Shown one piece after another: positions 15,701 to 23,058 of a stretch of 64,000 bases of DNA. The DNA lies in NCBI GenBank assembly GCA_009838175.1, contig VXSB01000003.1:22163-86162 (forward strand). The letters run 5' to 3'. The position numbers and the translations under genes were made by a program. Positions within the stretch are counted from its first letter, which is position 1, and each line of letters starts with the position of its first letter. The DNA comes from Chloroflexota bacterium (GTDB taxonomy: Bacteria; Chloroflexota; Dehalococcoidia; Lucifugimonadales; Lucifugimonadaceae). The notes below the pieces were generated by a model. The model ran no database searches. It was not told where the DNA came from and saw nothing but the letters and a program-made list of their open reading frames with translations.

Positions 15701-16201
15701 ATCCGAATGTCGGACGATGGGGCGGCCTCAAACGCCGGCATGACGCACCAGCGCTACACGCTCGGTGGCAACATGTACGGTGTGCACGCGGTCGACAGCT
15801 CTTCGCAGGCAGTCAGCTCGTACGCGCTTGACGACCCGGCCACAGTCTGTGTGCCGCTGCCGGACGAGTTGCGTCAGAACATCTCGGAGTTGGCAGTGGT
15901 GGCGATCAACGGCGATGGTTCGCTGACGATCCTGTCCGCGCAAGTTCGGATAAGCGACGCTGGCACGATGGTATGTGGTGGCTTGAGCAACCTGCCAGCC
16001 TCAGTGGCGGTAGGTAGCGCAGGCGCTCCGGCAGCCATCCCGACGCCGACACCAGAGCCCACGCCAGAGGCGCCCGACACCGGCGGCACTGCCCCGGCAT
16101 CGAGCACGATGGTCCTCTGGGCCCTGCTCCTCGGCATCGCGACGCTTGCCCTAGGCAGCGTGCTGGTAATCGGCCGCCGCCGCGAGAGCGTGCGGAAGTA
16201 G
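12719..16201 (+). CDS. Large secreted, cell-wall/membrane-anchored surface protein (helical stalk)
   Basis: A signal peptide (hydrophobic stretch about residues 13-35, possible cleavage near AFGQ) leads a 1,160-residue protein. Residues ~45-840 are rich in Ala, Asp, Leu and Thr, with many degenerate ALxALEAAL-type helical units, suggesting a long stalk. An Ig-like region (~850-950, TVSGGDKVTLEVKIYG to SFEIRVRR, with a Cys pair) and a second Cys-containing beta-rich domain (~965-1100) follow. A PTPTPEPTPE linker leads to PDTGG, a hydrophobic helix and RRRESVRK, resembling a sortase-type or membrane anchor. GTG 12719 has AAAGGA at good spacing; ATG 12722 is equally possible. It is probably an abundant surface or adhesion protein. 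I recognise the architecture but no named family for the stalk. Confidence 0.8.
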   Translation: MMKSPTSLIRFRNAVGVMLAMSAIFAVVVSTISMPGDRAFGQTATMTNSAKVQGALDALEAAAADPDFNDSVAGGQTSDGKITQLQAAVAAIPTNIAPDADNNDAADVDDDNNPLPNFAIEVDNPGYDADETAAEYAEKISANAALTDGGGSAVTNGLNEYLSDLAAARLATDGTSESEALAAANTAFTALRGALWDSDTVADTDALALSDATKSTLDGLNNGLLTSTPDDLAAFRTSVEDALKNDANWYPEDPATALPTANLTEADGTTTLVIADQLNALFNPNTADDGTDDTGALVTLTAARTAESTALAGAKAILEAVKMAVDGATLPAVDMAIYTAVSPRTTEAEEKAEADMQLATAKMLLMELVGRLNASNAEEFTAFDELAALKTALRGGMGSIPSIGVTMKRLDAIETALLKNNAEDLADSSDGAGDGELSMLKDDSLTHIITALGELSDLDGTGAQMMAMRDLDALLTAVDNSVMKTMFTADTPAGDLSTEAMAVSDALAAFAAVKTALLAKHVDPADVDAATMALNTIADGDVGAGLNGIIEAAAPLLNTDLIPDAEATTAFDESALFTALKSSILASALPEEPSATDAEVTAAELSMALGLTRTEPDPATPEDSADDTLATNDFAAFLNNVAMLEDIIDTVDITEGTTGIQASTALDALVTALEATVNTKFNAADTDSGDTVVLDNANERAEDFRSSTLAYNDFSAVAALQAALGDLDGGDLDTKVKTARDALIAAYDNRDGLNADAEAEISTAYQELISKGSTQHAFAQKAALLELKSALETAGDDSNDLEMAIQNALTTQSPEQQQAQAMISRIEPAIRGATVSGGDKVTLEVKIYGLQNVMDQKLAYGTDGEADTDDDPTFDWGSASSDTGPSITYTAPNSPGTHTVTASLDSNECYHADSDEQMEKCSASFEIRVRRPSAPQQPDPAPVNPPGDIPELLADDGGNQYAVFTPEEGGTFDAGEGYSITAAAGAVPNNEFIGIRMSDDGAASNAGMTHQRYTLGGNMYGVHAVDSSSQAVSSYALDDPATVCVPLPDELRQNISELAVVAINGDGSLTILSAQVRISDAGTMVCGGLSNLPASVAVGSAGAPAAIPTPTPEPTPEAPDTGGTAPASSTMVLWALLLGIATLALGSVLVIGRRRESVRK

Positions 16202-16209
16202 ACCCCAAC

Positions 16210-16238
16210 GTAGGGGCAGGTTTGAAACCTGCCCCTAC
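16210..16238. repeat. Perfect palindrome downstream of the surface-protein gene
   Basis: GTAGGGGCAGGTTT-G-AAACCTGCCCCTAC is a perfect 14-bp dyad with a single central base, 9 bp after the stop codon. It resembles a dispersed palindromic repeat and may also help end transcription. Confidence 0.65.
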
Positions 16239-16251
16239 CGATAGGAATAGA

Positions 16252-16285
16252 AGAACGGCGTCCGTAGCGATACGGACGCCGTTCT
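16252..16285. terminator. Strong hairpin between convergent genes, probable bidirectional terminator
   Basis: AGAACGGCGTCCGTA and its exact reverse complement enclose a GCGA loop (15-bp stem). It lies between the convergent surface-protein and Mrr-like genes. The T-tract is poor on both sides, so its terminator role is less certain than the fold. Confidence 0.55.
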
Positions 16286-16300
16286 GATTCTGTGGGGTAT

Positions 16301-16333
16301 GTCCCCTCTGATGGGACAGGGTTAGGGAGAGGT
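16301..16333. repeat. Dispersed 'CCCTCTCCC' repeat overlapping the 3' end of the Mrr-like gene
   Basis: On the minus strand it reads CCTCTCCCTAACCCTGTCCC then ATCAGAGGGGAC, the same repeat type as at 7457. The stop codon TAA of the gene at 16322 comes from the CCCTAACCC part, so the repeat sets the C-terminus of the protein. Confidence 0.65.
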
Positions 16334-17458
16334 CGTCCCTAAAATCTTCGCTGCGCCTCTTGTTTGGGCGATTTCGGCTAGTTGAGTGCCGTTGATGGTG
16401 GCGATGGGGGTTGCGCCTTGGCGGTTAGCTTCTTCGATGGCGCCGCGTTGGAATTCGCTGGTGGTGATGATCAGTCCGTGATCGCCGATGCGCATGCCGC
16501 CGCGCAGAAGTTGGATGTCGCCACCGTGGACGTCGCGATGCCAGTTGAGGGCTTGGACGGAAAAGTTTATGTCCATCACTTCGGCTATGTCCATGCTGGC
16601 GTGGATGTCGAGTTCGCCGGGCCTCAAACGATTGATGACCACGACGTCGGTCATGCCGATGCTGGCGAGGAATACGACGATGAATCGCTCGAAACGCTGA
16701 TTGGAGAGGGTTCTGATACGCCGGAGCAGGGCCGCGTCGGAGGTGTCGGAGTCATCGCGCTTCCCCCTCGCTTCGCGAAGGAGAGGAGCAGTTTGTTCTT
16801 TCTCTCCCTCGATGGGAGAAGGTCCGGGAGAGGGTGATTGCTGTTGTTCGCCATCCTCGTCGTCATTCGCTTCTACGGTGTCGGTGGATGAACTTTGTGC
16901 AGGGAAGTAGCGAAGGCCGTAGGTGTTGTTTCCGACGCGGACGAAGGTGGATTCGCCGCCGTGCTGAAGCATATCTTGGATGAGCTGGGATCGGACCTCT
17001 GCCTCGTCCTTTGATCTTGTGCCTTTCAACACGCCTGCGGCGCGGAGCATCGTCGTCATCTCGTCGATGCTCAGCGGACGTCTCGCGCGACTCAGCACTT
17101 CTTTGGTGGCGTCTTCTAGCGTCCACATCGCGCCGACATTCGAACGCGCGATGGCAGATGCAATGCTGATCGGGTTGATCGTTGATGCCGTCGTAGTCGC
17201 GATCTCGGTGCCGGTCCGCAACGTTCGATCGAGCATGGACGGTAGCGTGAACCTACCTGATGGTGTTTGCACGATGCCTGAGGTCTCGGTAGCTTCCTCT
17301 ACGACGTGCTCGAGTTCTACTTTTACGGATTCATCGTCGAGCGGCTCGTTGGCATCGATGGGGATGCGTGCGGATTTGATCTGACGCACGATCTCCGCTG
17401 GCGACAACGGCTCGCCAGCACGTCTCAAAACGTCAAATGCGGCTTCGATCAACCGCAT
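16322..17458 (-). CDS. HARE-HTH / Mrr-like restriction-endonuclease-fold protein, likely inactive nuclease
   Basis: The 378-residue protein appears to have two winged-helix modules of the HARE-HTH/Mrr-N type (about 1-70 and 100-180; e.g. AAFDVLRRAGEPLSPAEIV and ATKEVLSRARRPLSIDEM), then a C-terminal Mrr-like domain (from about 245). FERFIVVFLASIGMTDV, GELDIHA, and GLIITTSEFQRGAIEEAN match the Mrr_cat pattern. Where active enzymes have Q-x-K, this protein reads VQALNW, so the catalytic Lys appears replaced by Leu. Between the parts, SPSPGPSPIEGEKEQ and LREARGKRDD are encoded by a dispersed repeat in frame, and the stop codon also lies in a repeat. It may bind modified DNA without cutting. It lies 16 bp downstream of the amidohydrolase gene. 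Confidence 0.7.
   Translation of the reverse strand: MRLIEAAFDVLRRAGEPLSPAEIVRQIKSARIPIDANEPLDDESVKVELEHVVEEATETSGIVQTPSGRFTLPSMLDRTLRTGTEIATTTASTINPISIASAIARSNVGAMWTLEDATKEVLSRARRPLSIDEMTTMLRAAGVLKGTRSKDEAEVRSQLIQDMLQHGGESTFVRVGNNTYGLRYFPAQSSSTDTVEANDDEDGEQQQSPSPGPSPIEGEKEQTAPLLREARGKRDDSDTSDAALLRRIRTLSNQRFERFIVVFLASIGMTDVVVINRLRPGELDIHASMDIAEVMDINFSVQALNWHRDVHGGDIQLLRGGMRIGDHGLIITTSEFQRGAIEEANRQGATPIATINGTQLAEIAQTRGAAKILGTTSP
16761..16838 (-). repeat. In-frame composite repeat inside the Mrr-like gene
   Basis: CCCCCTCGCTTCGCGAAGG and the hairpin TCTCCC-tcgat-GGGAGA followed by GGTCCGGGAGAGGGTGA belong to the same repeat types as those at 7.46, 11.6 and 37.8 kb. The frame of the gene remains open through it. 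It falls in the linker between the winged-helix part and the nuclease-like domain. Confidence 0.7.
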
Positions 17459-17474
17459 CGATCAACCTCCAAAC

Positions 17475-19064
17475 TTATACGGCTTCTCCTGCCAACACTC
17501 CGGTCAACCTCTCGTGGTCCACAGCGACCTGCCCGTTTACGACGACGAACGGGATTCCTTCGGGGAACTGTTCAGGATCTTCAAAGGTGGCACGGTCTGT
17601 AATACGTTCGGAGTCGAACACTACGATGTCTGCGAACTTGCCTTTTGCGATCTCGCCTCGATCTTTGAGTCCGAAGCGCAGAGCGGCGTTCTGGGACAGG
17701 CGCTGGACCATCAACTCTAGCGGGATCTTGTGACGCCGTCGGAGTCGGCCGATCATACGCGGGAAGCAGCCGTAGGCGCGAGGGTGGACCATGCCGCCGG
17801 TAGGAATGGCATCGGAGCCGACCATGTAGTCTGAGCGCTGCATAAGTTCCATGATGTCGGCCTCGACCTGCTGCCAGACTCGGGTGCTTGCAGGAGGTGC
17901 GCCGCGGAAGCCGCAGTTGAGGTCCTCTTCGAGCATGACTCGGCACATCATCTCTTCGACGGATACGTTCCATTCCGCCGCCACGTCGTCGAAGTACATG
18001 CCCTCCAGATGCTTGTTCGCCTCCGAGCCGATGTGCGACCATACATTTCCTCCAGCGGCACTTCCGCGTGAACCGCTGACGATGCCATCTATGACCCGCT
18101 CACGGCTCTCACCATCTGCGAGCAGTTTGAGCATCGATTCAGGGCCACCTTCGTGGAACCAGCTCGGGAAGAAGGACTGCGGGAAGCTGGAGCCGACCGG
18201 ATAGGGATAGGTCTCTAACGTGACATCCACACCATCCGACTTGGCGCGTTCGACCGGTTCGAGAATCGATTCGAGGTCGCCTGCAGAGTCGGGCTGCGTT
18301 CGGTAGTGCTCAAGGTGGATCTGGGCGCCAGAGCGGCGACCTATCTCCATCGCCTCTTCGACACCACCACCTGCGAAACCGCGATCGGTGTTGTGGTTTC
18401 GGAGGTGAATGGACAGCGGAAGTTCGTACTCCTTAACGACGTTCATGATGTTGACAAGTTCGTCGGTGTCGGAAAAGGAGTTGGGGTAGTAGGAGAGGCC
18501 GGTGGAAAAGCCGCACGCGCCCTGCTCGAAGCTCTCGCGGATTATGCGCTCGGCGCGTTTCCAGTTATCTCCAGTCAAGGGCTCGTCGATCATGCCGCCG
18601 ACTGCTTCTAGGCGTACGGGGCCGTGACCGAGGAACATGGCGACGTTGCACGATGTCTTGTTGTGGTAGTTCGACATCGCAGTGGCGTACGTCGACATGT
18701 CCAGCTCTTCGGACGCATAGCCCAAGACGCCGCTCAGGTAGTGCATGTACATGAGGTAGTTCTCGCGTGAGAGCGGAGCTAGCGTGAGGCCGTCTGGAGC
18801 GATGATCTCGGTGGTAACACCCTGTCGGATGCCGCAGGCGTGTTGCCCATCTCGAAGCAACGCGGCATCGGCGTGGGAGTGCACATCGATGAAGCCGGGG
18901 GTCACGGCAAGACCGTTGGCGTCGATGACGCGTGTGGCGTTTGCGGCTGAGAGATCGCCGATAGCTGAGACGCGCTTGCCGTCGATTCCGACATCGGCTC
19001 TGATGCCGGGCGCGCCGGTGCCGTCGTAAACAGTGCCGTTGATGATTAACAGGTCGAATTGCAT
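17475..19064 (-). CDS. N-acyl-D-amino-acid deacylase-family amidohydrolase
   Basis: This 529-residue member of the amidohydrolase superfamily starts with the small beta domain (LLIINGTVYDGTG) and has VTPGFIDVHSHAD near residue 60, the HxH metal motif of the TIM barrel. HLEHYRTQP near residue 254 holds further ligand histidines, and the C-terminal RGEIAKGKFADIVVFD closes the beta domain. Its spread matches D-aminoacylase/N-acyl-D-glutamate deacylase proteins, which release free D-amino acids from N-acyl forms. No signal peptide is visible, so it is cytoplasmic. It is followed by the Mrr-like gene on the same strand. Substrate specificity is not determined by sequence alone. Confidence 0.88.
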   Translation of the reverse strand: MQFDLLIINGTVYDGTGAPGIRADVGIDGKRVSAIGDLSAANATRVIDANGLAVTPGFIDVHSHADAALLRDGQHACGIRQGVTTEIIAPDGLTLAPLSRENYLMYMHYLSGVLGYASEELDMSTYATAMSNYHNKTSCNVAMFLGHGPVRLEAVGGMIDEPLTGDNWKRAERIIRESFEQGACGFSTGLSYYPNSFSDTDELVNIMNVVKEYELPLSIHLRNHNTDRGFAGGGVEEAMEIGRRSGAQIHLEHYRTQPDSAGDLESILEPVERAKSDGVDVTLETYPYPVGSSFPQSFFPSWFHEGGPESMLKLLADGESRERVIDGIVSGSRGSAAGGNVWSHIGSEANKHLEGMYFDDVAAEWNVSVEEMMCRVMLEEDLNCGFRGAPPASTRVWQQVEADIMELMQRSDYMVGSDAIPTGGMVHPRAYGCFPRMIGRLRRRHKIPLELMVQRLSQNAALRFGLKDRGEIAKGKFADIVVFDSERITDRATFEDPEQFPEGIPFVVVNGQVAVDHERLTGVLAGEAV

Positions 19065-19134
19065 CGGATCTCCGTCCGTTCAAGGTTTAGGTGTGGATAG
19101 CAGGATATCGCGAAAGCTGGGTGTGTTATCGTGA

Positions 19135-20724
19135 TCACTCTTTCGCGTAGTGGTCGCGCTTCAAGAAGGTGTTAGCCCAGGATGCGGTGCCTTTGAGTGA
19201 GGCGTCGGTGAAGGTTACAGGGTGGTTGAGCATATCTTCTTCTTCGCCGTAGAGTTTGAGGGTGTTGTAGGCGCGGAGGTAGATGCAGTCTTTGTCGAGG
19301 ATTTCGCACTTGCCGGCTCGAGTGCCGCCGCAGGGTCCGTTGCGCTGGTTCTTGACGCACTGGGACTCCGGGCAGAGTTCGGCGATTTCGGGGAGCGAGC
19401 AGTCGCCGCAGTCTCGGCAGCCGTATAGCGGCACCTTCATCATCTGCTCGGCGGCGTGGGCGACTTTGGTTGCGATTTTGCTCTTATCGATCTGGCGGTA
19501 GATAGCCGCGCTGGCGTTGAAAGCAGGAGCGTCGTGATCGAATATCGCGTGTTTTCCGAAGCGGCCGATGCGATACGCGAAGTCAGGGTGAAGAGCGCGC
19601 CTGACAAACGACGCGGGACGACCTCGGCGGGCATCATATTCGCGGTTCAATTCGTCAGAAGCAGTGTTGGTGCTGTCGCCAGGTTCGAAGAGGTAGAACT
19701 CGTCGGGTTGAGAGTAGCCGATCTCGGCGGCGGCATCTTTCCAGCCGTCGCCGGTGATGCTTTCGGCGATGTCGAGTATCTGCTCGATACGTTTGTATGT
19801 GAGCCTGCCGGAGAGATAGACGCCGCTGTAGCCGGTTCCTCGCAGGACGGCGATCTGCTTGGCCGCGAATTCGTTGAAGAATGCACGTCCGCGGTCTTTT
19901 GATTTGGCGGCGCGGTTCGCCACCTCGACAAGTTCGGAGTTGACGGCGACACCGGGGATGCCCCACCGACCAAAGAATCGTGCAGCAGGTGCGCTCAGGA
20001 CAAAGATCGAGCCGAGGATCGGCGGTGCTTCCTCGCCGTGTTTGAGGTTGAGGTATCGGATTAGCTCGTGATGTTTTCGGGCATCGTACCCGATCTGAGA
20101 TACGAGCCACTTGGCGCCAGTTCGGAGCTTGAAATCCATCTTGTAGAGCTGCGTCAGATACTCGCCCTCATAGAGCTTGAAGGGGTTGACTGCGGCTCCG
20201 GGATGGAATGCAGTGTGTCCGAGTTCAGTTTCGGCGTTGCGCCGTCCTGGAAGCGTTACACGCAACCCTTCGTTCATGCGACGTATCAGCTCCAGCAGAC
20301 CTACAGAGTCGGTGTCGAAAACGGGTTGAGCCTGCCCCGAGAAACCGTCTACCGGGTAATCGCCGGAGAGACAGAGGATGTTGCGGAATCCGAGGCTGGA
20401 CAGAGACCACAATCGTCCTTCGAGAGCATTGCGATTGTAATCCTTACAAGAGAGGTTGATTACGACCTCGGCATCGCCATCCAGCAGTTCGCGGCCCAGC
20501 GTTTCGGGAGTGATGTGCGGATTACCGCCGGGGTTGTCGGTGAAACAGACGGCGTCGACTCTTCCGCCCTGTGATGCTGCTTTGGCGAGGTCTACGGAGT
20601 GTCGAGCGCCTTCTTCCATGGCGAGGCCGCGCGAGGTTTCGATCTCGATCGCGACCTTGAAACCGTCGGATAGGCGTGCGATTATGCCGGATTGACGGAC
20701 GAGAGAATCTTCATCGGAGGGCAT
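19135..20724 (-). CDS. metF: Methylenetetrahydrofolate reductase with MTHFR C-terminal Cys-rich domain
   Basis: Residues ~20-330 form the FAD-binding TIM barrel of MTHFR: VAIEIETSRG contains the catalytic Glu, and CLSGDYPVDGFSG and ELGHTAFHPGAAVNPF bind folate and flavin. The C-terminal ~100 residues have the MTHFR_C pattern: YGCRDCGDCSLPE, CPESQCVKNQRNGPCGG and CEILDKDC. This Cys-rich domain is common in anaerobe-type and Chloroflexota MTHFRs and may interact with an electron-transfer partner. The enzyme reduces methylene-THF to methyl-THF for methionine synthesis or C1 metabolism. The track uses TTG 20733; ATG 20724 is more likely. The start abuts the divergent pgpA region. Confidence 0.9.
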   Translation of the reverse strand: MPSDEDSLVRQSGIIARLSDGFKVAIEIETSRGLAMEEGARHSVDLAKAASQGGRVDAVCFTDNPGGNPHITPETLGRELLDGDAEVVINLSCKDYNRNALEGRLWSLSSLGFRNILCLSGDYPVDGFSGQAQPVFDTDSVGLLELIRRMNEGLRVTLPGRRNAETELGHTAFHPGAAVNPFKLYEGEYLTQLYKMDFKLRTGAKWLVSQIGYDARKHHELIRYLNLKHGEEAPPILGSIFVLSAPAARFFGRWGIPGVAVNSELVEVANRAAKSKDRGRAFFNEFAAKQIAVLRGTGYSGVYLSGRLTYKRIEQILDIAESITGDGWKDAAAEIGYSQPDEFYLFEPGDSTNTASDELNREYDARRGRPASFVRRALHPDFAYRIGRFGKHAIFDHDAPAFNASAAIYRQIDKSKIATKVAHAAEQMMKVPLYGCRDCGDCSLPEIAELCPESQCVKNQRNGPCGGTRAGKCEILDKDCIYLRAYNTLKLYGEEEDMLNHPVTFTDASLKGTASWANTFLKRDHYAKE

Positions 20725-20800
20725 GAAGTTCAATTATCGCGTGGATAGACGGCAACATAAGATTGAGTTGCTCAGTTCGAAGATCTGGCTGTGGTGGTTC

Positions 20801-21292
20801 ATGACTAAACGCTTCTTGGATTTCGCGTCTCTAGCCCTAGCTACGGGTTTGGGTGTAGCGTATTTGACTCCGATTGCTAAGGCTACGCTGGCGAGTGCGG
20901 TTACCGCGGTTATCTACTACGTGTTCGCCCGGAGCGGGGGCGACATAAGTTTGAGCATGATTCTTGTCGCGGCCATTGTGGTGATATTTTTCGTGGGAGT
21001 AGCGGTATCGGCGCGTGTGAAGTCTGACGAAGACCCGGACCCTAGCAAGGTCGTGATCGATGAAGTTGCCGGCCAGCTCGCGGCATTCCTGATACTGGCT
21101 CCGGTCGAATGGTGGTCTGTGCTCGCAGCATTCCTGCTTTTCCGGCTGTTCGACATCGTGAAACCGCTAGGGATCAGGCGGCTGGAAGCCATCCCGAACG
21201 GTTGGGGCATCATGTTGGACGACCTTGCGGCAGGAGTTCTAGCCGCTATAGTGATCAACGCGGCGATCCTGATCGCCAACCTCGTCATTTGA
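20801..21292 (+). CDS. pgpA: Phosphatidylglycerophosphatase A
   Basis: PgpA-type integral membrane phosphatase (163 residues from the preferred start). It dephosphorylates phosphatidylglycerol phosphate in phospholipid synthesis. The family signatures are clear: DPDPSKVVIDEVAGQLAAF, FRLFDIVKPLGI and GWGIMLDDLAAGVLAA, the acidic residues of which form the metal site. Four membrane segments are evident. I chose ATG 20801 (MTKRFLDFASLALATGLGVAYL) because the family begins there; the track's ATG at 20723 adds 26 atypical residues, although GGAGG lies only 2 nt before that ATG. It converges with the sulfatase gene 6 bp downstream. Confidence 0.88.
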   Translation: MTKRFLDFASLALATGLGVAYLTPIAKATLASAVTAVIYYVFARSGGDISLSMILVAAIVVIFFVGVAVSARVKSDEDPDPSKVVIDEVAGQLAAFLILAPVEWWSVLAAFLLFRLFDIVKPLGIRRLEAIPNGWGIMLDDLAAGVLAAIVINAAILIANLVI

Positions 21293-21297
21293 AGGTT

Positions 21298-23058
21298 TTA
21301 TCCGGATCGACGTTCTCCGACGTTCCCCGGGCCGCGGTGCTGCGAGATGTGGTCCCGTTTGCCTTTAAACCGCTTCGCTAAAAGCCCTTCTCGAACGGGC
21401 CATAGGACGACTCCGGCTCGTTCGGCCCAAGCATCGTACTCCTCGATCATCGACGCGACACGCTCGGGTTCCGTTGCGGCGTGGTCGTGCTGCTCGGTGC
21501 GGTCTTCTGGGATGTTGTACAGCTGCCACGGGCTGTCCCATTCGGCGACGAGCTTCCAATCGCCGATACGGATGCCTCGGTTGCCCTCGTGCTCAACGGC
21601 GACGGGTTTTTCTCGTGACCACTCCTTGCCTTCCAATATCGGTACGATCGACTCGCCTTCTAGAGGTGTGATCTCGCTTCCGTCGTACTCGGTCGGGTAG
21701 ACGGCGCCGATGGCGTCGTAGATCGTCGCCGAGATGTCAGTGATGTGCATCGGCACGTTGTCGATGATCGCACTTTCGCTGATCGTTTCTGGCCAGTGGA
21801 CGATGAACGGAGTCGATATTCCGCCCTCGTGTATCCACCGCTTGAAGAATCGGAAGGGTGTGTTAGAGACGTTTGCCCAAGGGAGTTCGACGGCTTGGAA
21901 CGTGGTGTCGGGACCGGGTCGCAGCTCGGGGATGTCGCCGACTCGCACTGGTTGACCGTCGAGGGTCGGTTCGGTTGCCCATTGCGACGGATCGGGCCAA
22001 TCGTCGTCCTCTTGAAAGAGTTCAGCGCAGCCGCCGTTGTCCGATAGGAACATGATGAGAGTGTTCTCGAACTGTCCATGGCGTTTCAGGGTGTCGATGA
22101 CACGTCCGACACCGCGGTCGACCTGCTCGATCATGGCGCAGTAGACGGCCATACGGATGTCTTCGTACTCCTTGTTCTGCACGTCAGACCAAGGCGGCGC
22201 GTCCTCATCGCGTGCGGAGATCGGCCATTTCTCATCGACGATGCCTAACGATTTCTGCTGTTCGTGTCGAGAGCCGCGGATCTCGTCCCAACCGCGCATG
22301 TATTTGCCTTCATACTTGGCGATATCCTCTTCCCACGCGTGCAGCGGCCAGTGCGGAGCTGTGAAGGCGATGTACTGGAAGAATGGTTCGCCATCGGTCA
22401 TGGCTTCGTCGATCTGAGACACGGCGTGGTCGACAATGGCATCTGTGAGATGGAAGTCGGATGACTCGACGTTGATCAGAGTGTCTTGGAGGACTAGTGT
22501 CTTGGGGTTCCAGAACGAGTCGGCGGCTTCTAGGAGCCCGAAGTATTTGTCGAACCCGCGCTGCGTTGGAAGTGGGTGCGTCTCGTCGCCTGGCACCCAT
22601 TGGTCACGGTGTCGTCGATCGTATCCACCCCCGACATGCCACTTGCCGGACATGAGAGTTCGGTATCCCGCGCCTTTGGCGACCTCGGCGATGGTGACGC
22701 AGTTGTCGTTCAGATAGCCTTGGTAGCTTGGTACGCCTAAGTCGGCGGTCATCTGACCGATGCCGGCTTGGTGGGGGTTCAATCCAGTTAGAAGGGCGGC
22801 ACGCGACGGGCAGCAGCGAGCGCCGTTGTACATCTGGGTGAAGCGGATGCCGTTGTTGCCAATGGAGTCGAGGTTCGGGGTGTTGATATCGCCGCCGTAA
22901 CATCCGATGTCAGAGAAGCCGAGGTCATCGACCATGATGACGATTACGTTTGGGCGGGATGTTTGTTGCGAAGTTGCAGATGGGTTCGCCAATTCAGGCT
23001 CTCCTAGGTTTTGATTGGACTTAGTTGGTAGCCTCCGATCAGTTTCCGTACTCGGCAT
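21298..23058 (-). CDS. Sulfatase (arylsulfatase family)
   Basis: The 586-residue sulfatase has the metal-binding VDDLGFSDIGCYGG at about residues 43-56 and the formylglycine motif CCPSRAALLTG, where Cys82 of C-C-P-S-R would be converted to formylglycine. LSDNGG and other alkaline-phosphatase-fold motifs follow. It resembles the choline-sulfatase/arylsulfatase A group that removes sulfate from organic sulfate esters. There is no recognisable signal peptide, so it appears cytoplasmic, unlike most polysaccharide sulfatases. No maturase is seen in the window. ATG 23058 has GGAG upstream and lies 20 bp inside the end of the MlrC-like gene, indicating one operon. Confidence 0.9.
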   Translation of the reverse strand: MPSTETDRRLPTKSNQNLGEPELANPSATSQQTSRPNVIVIMVDDLGFSDIGCYGGDINTPNLDSIGNNGIRFTQMYNGARCCPSRAALLTGLNPHQAGIGQMTADLGVPSYQGYLNDNCVTIAEVAKGAGYRTLMSGKWHVGGGYDRRHRDQWVPGDETHPLPTQRGFDKYFGLLEAADSFWNPKTLVLQDTLINVESSDFHLTDAIVDHAVSQIDEAMTDGEPFFQYIAFTAPHWPLHAWEEDIAKYEGKYMRGWDEIRGSRHEQQKSLGIVDEKWPISARDEDAPPWSDVQNKEYEDIRMAVYCAMIEQVDRGVGRVIDTLKRHGQFENTLIMFLSDNGGCAELFQEDDDWPDPSQWATEPTLDGQPVRVGDIPELRPGPDTTFQAVELPWANVSNTPFRFFKRWIHEGGISTPFIVHWPETISESAIIDNVPMHITDISATIYDAIGAVYPTEYDGSEITPLEGESIVPILEGKEWSREKPVAVEHEGNRGIRIGDWKLVAEWDSPWQLYNIPEDRTEQHDHAATEPERVASMIEEYDAWAERAGVVLWPVREGLLAKRFKGKRDHISQHRGPGNVGERRSG

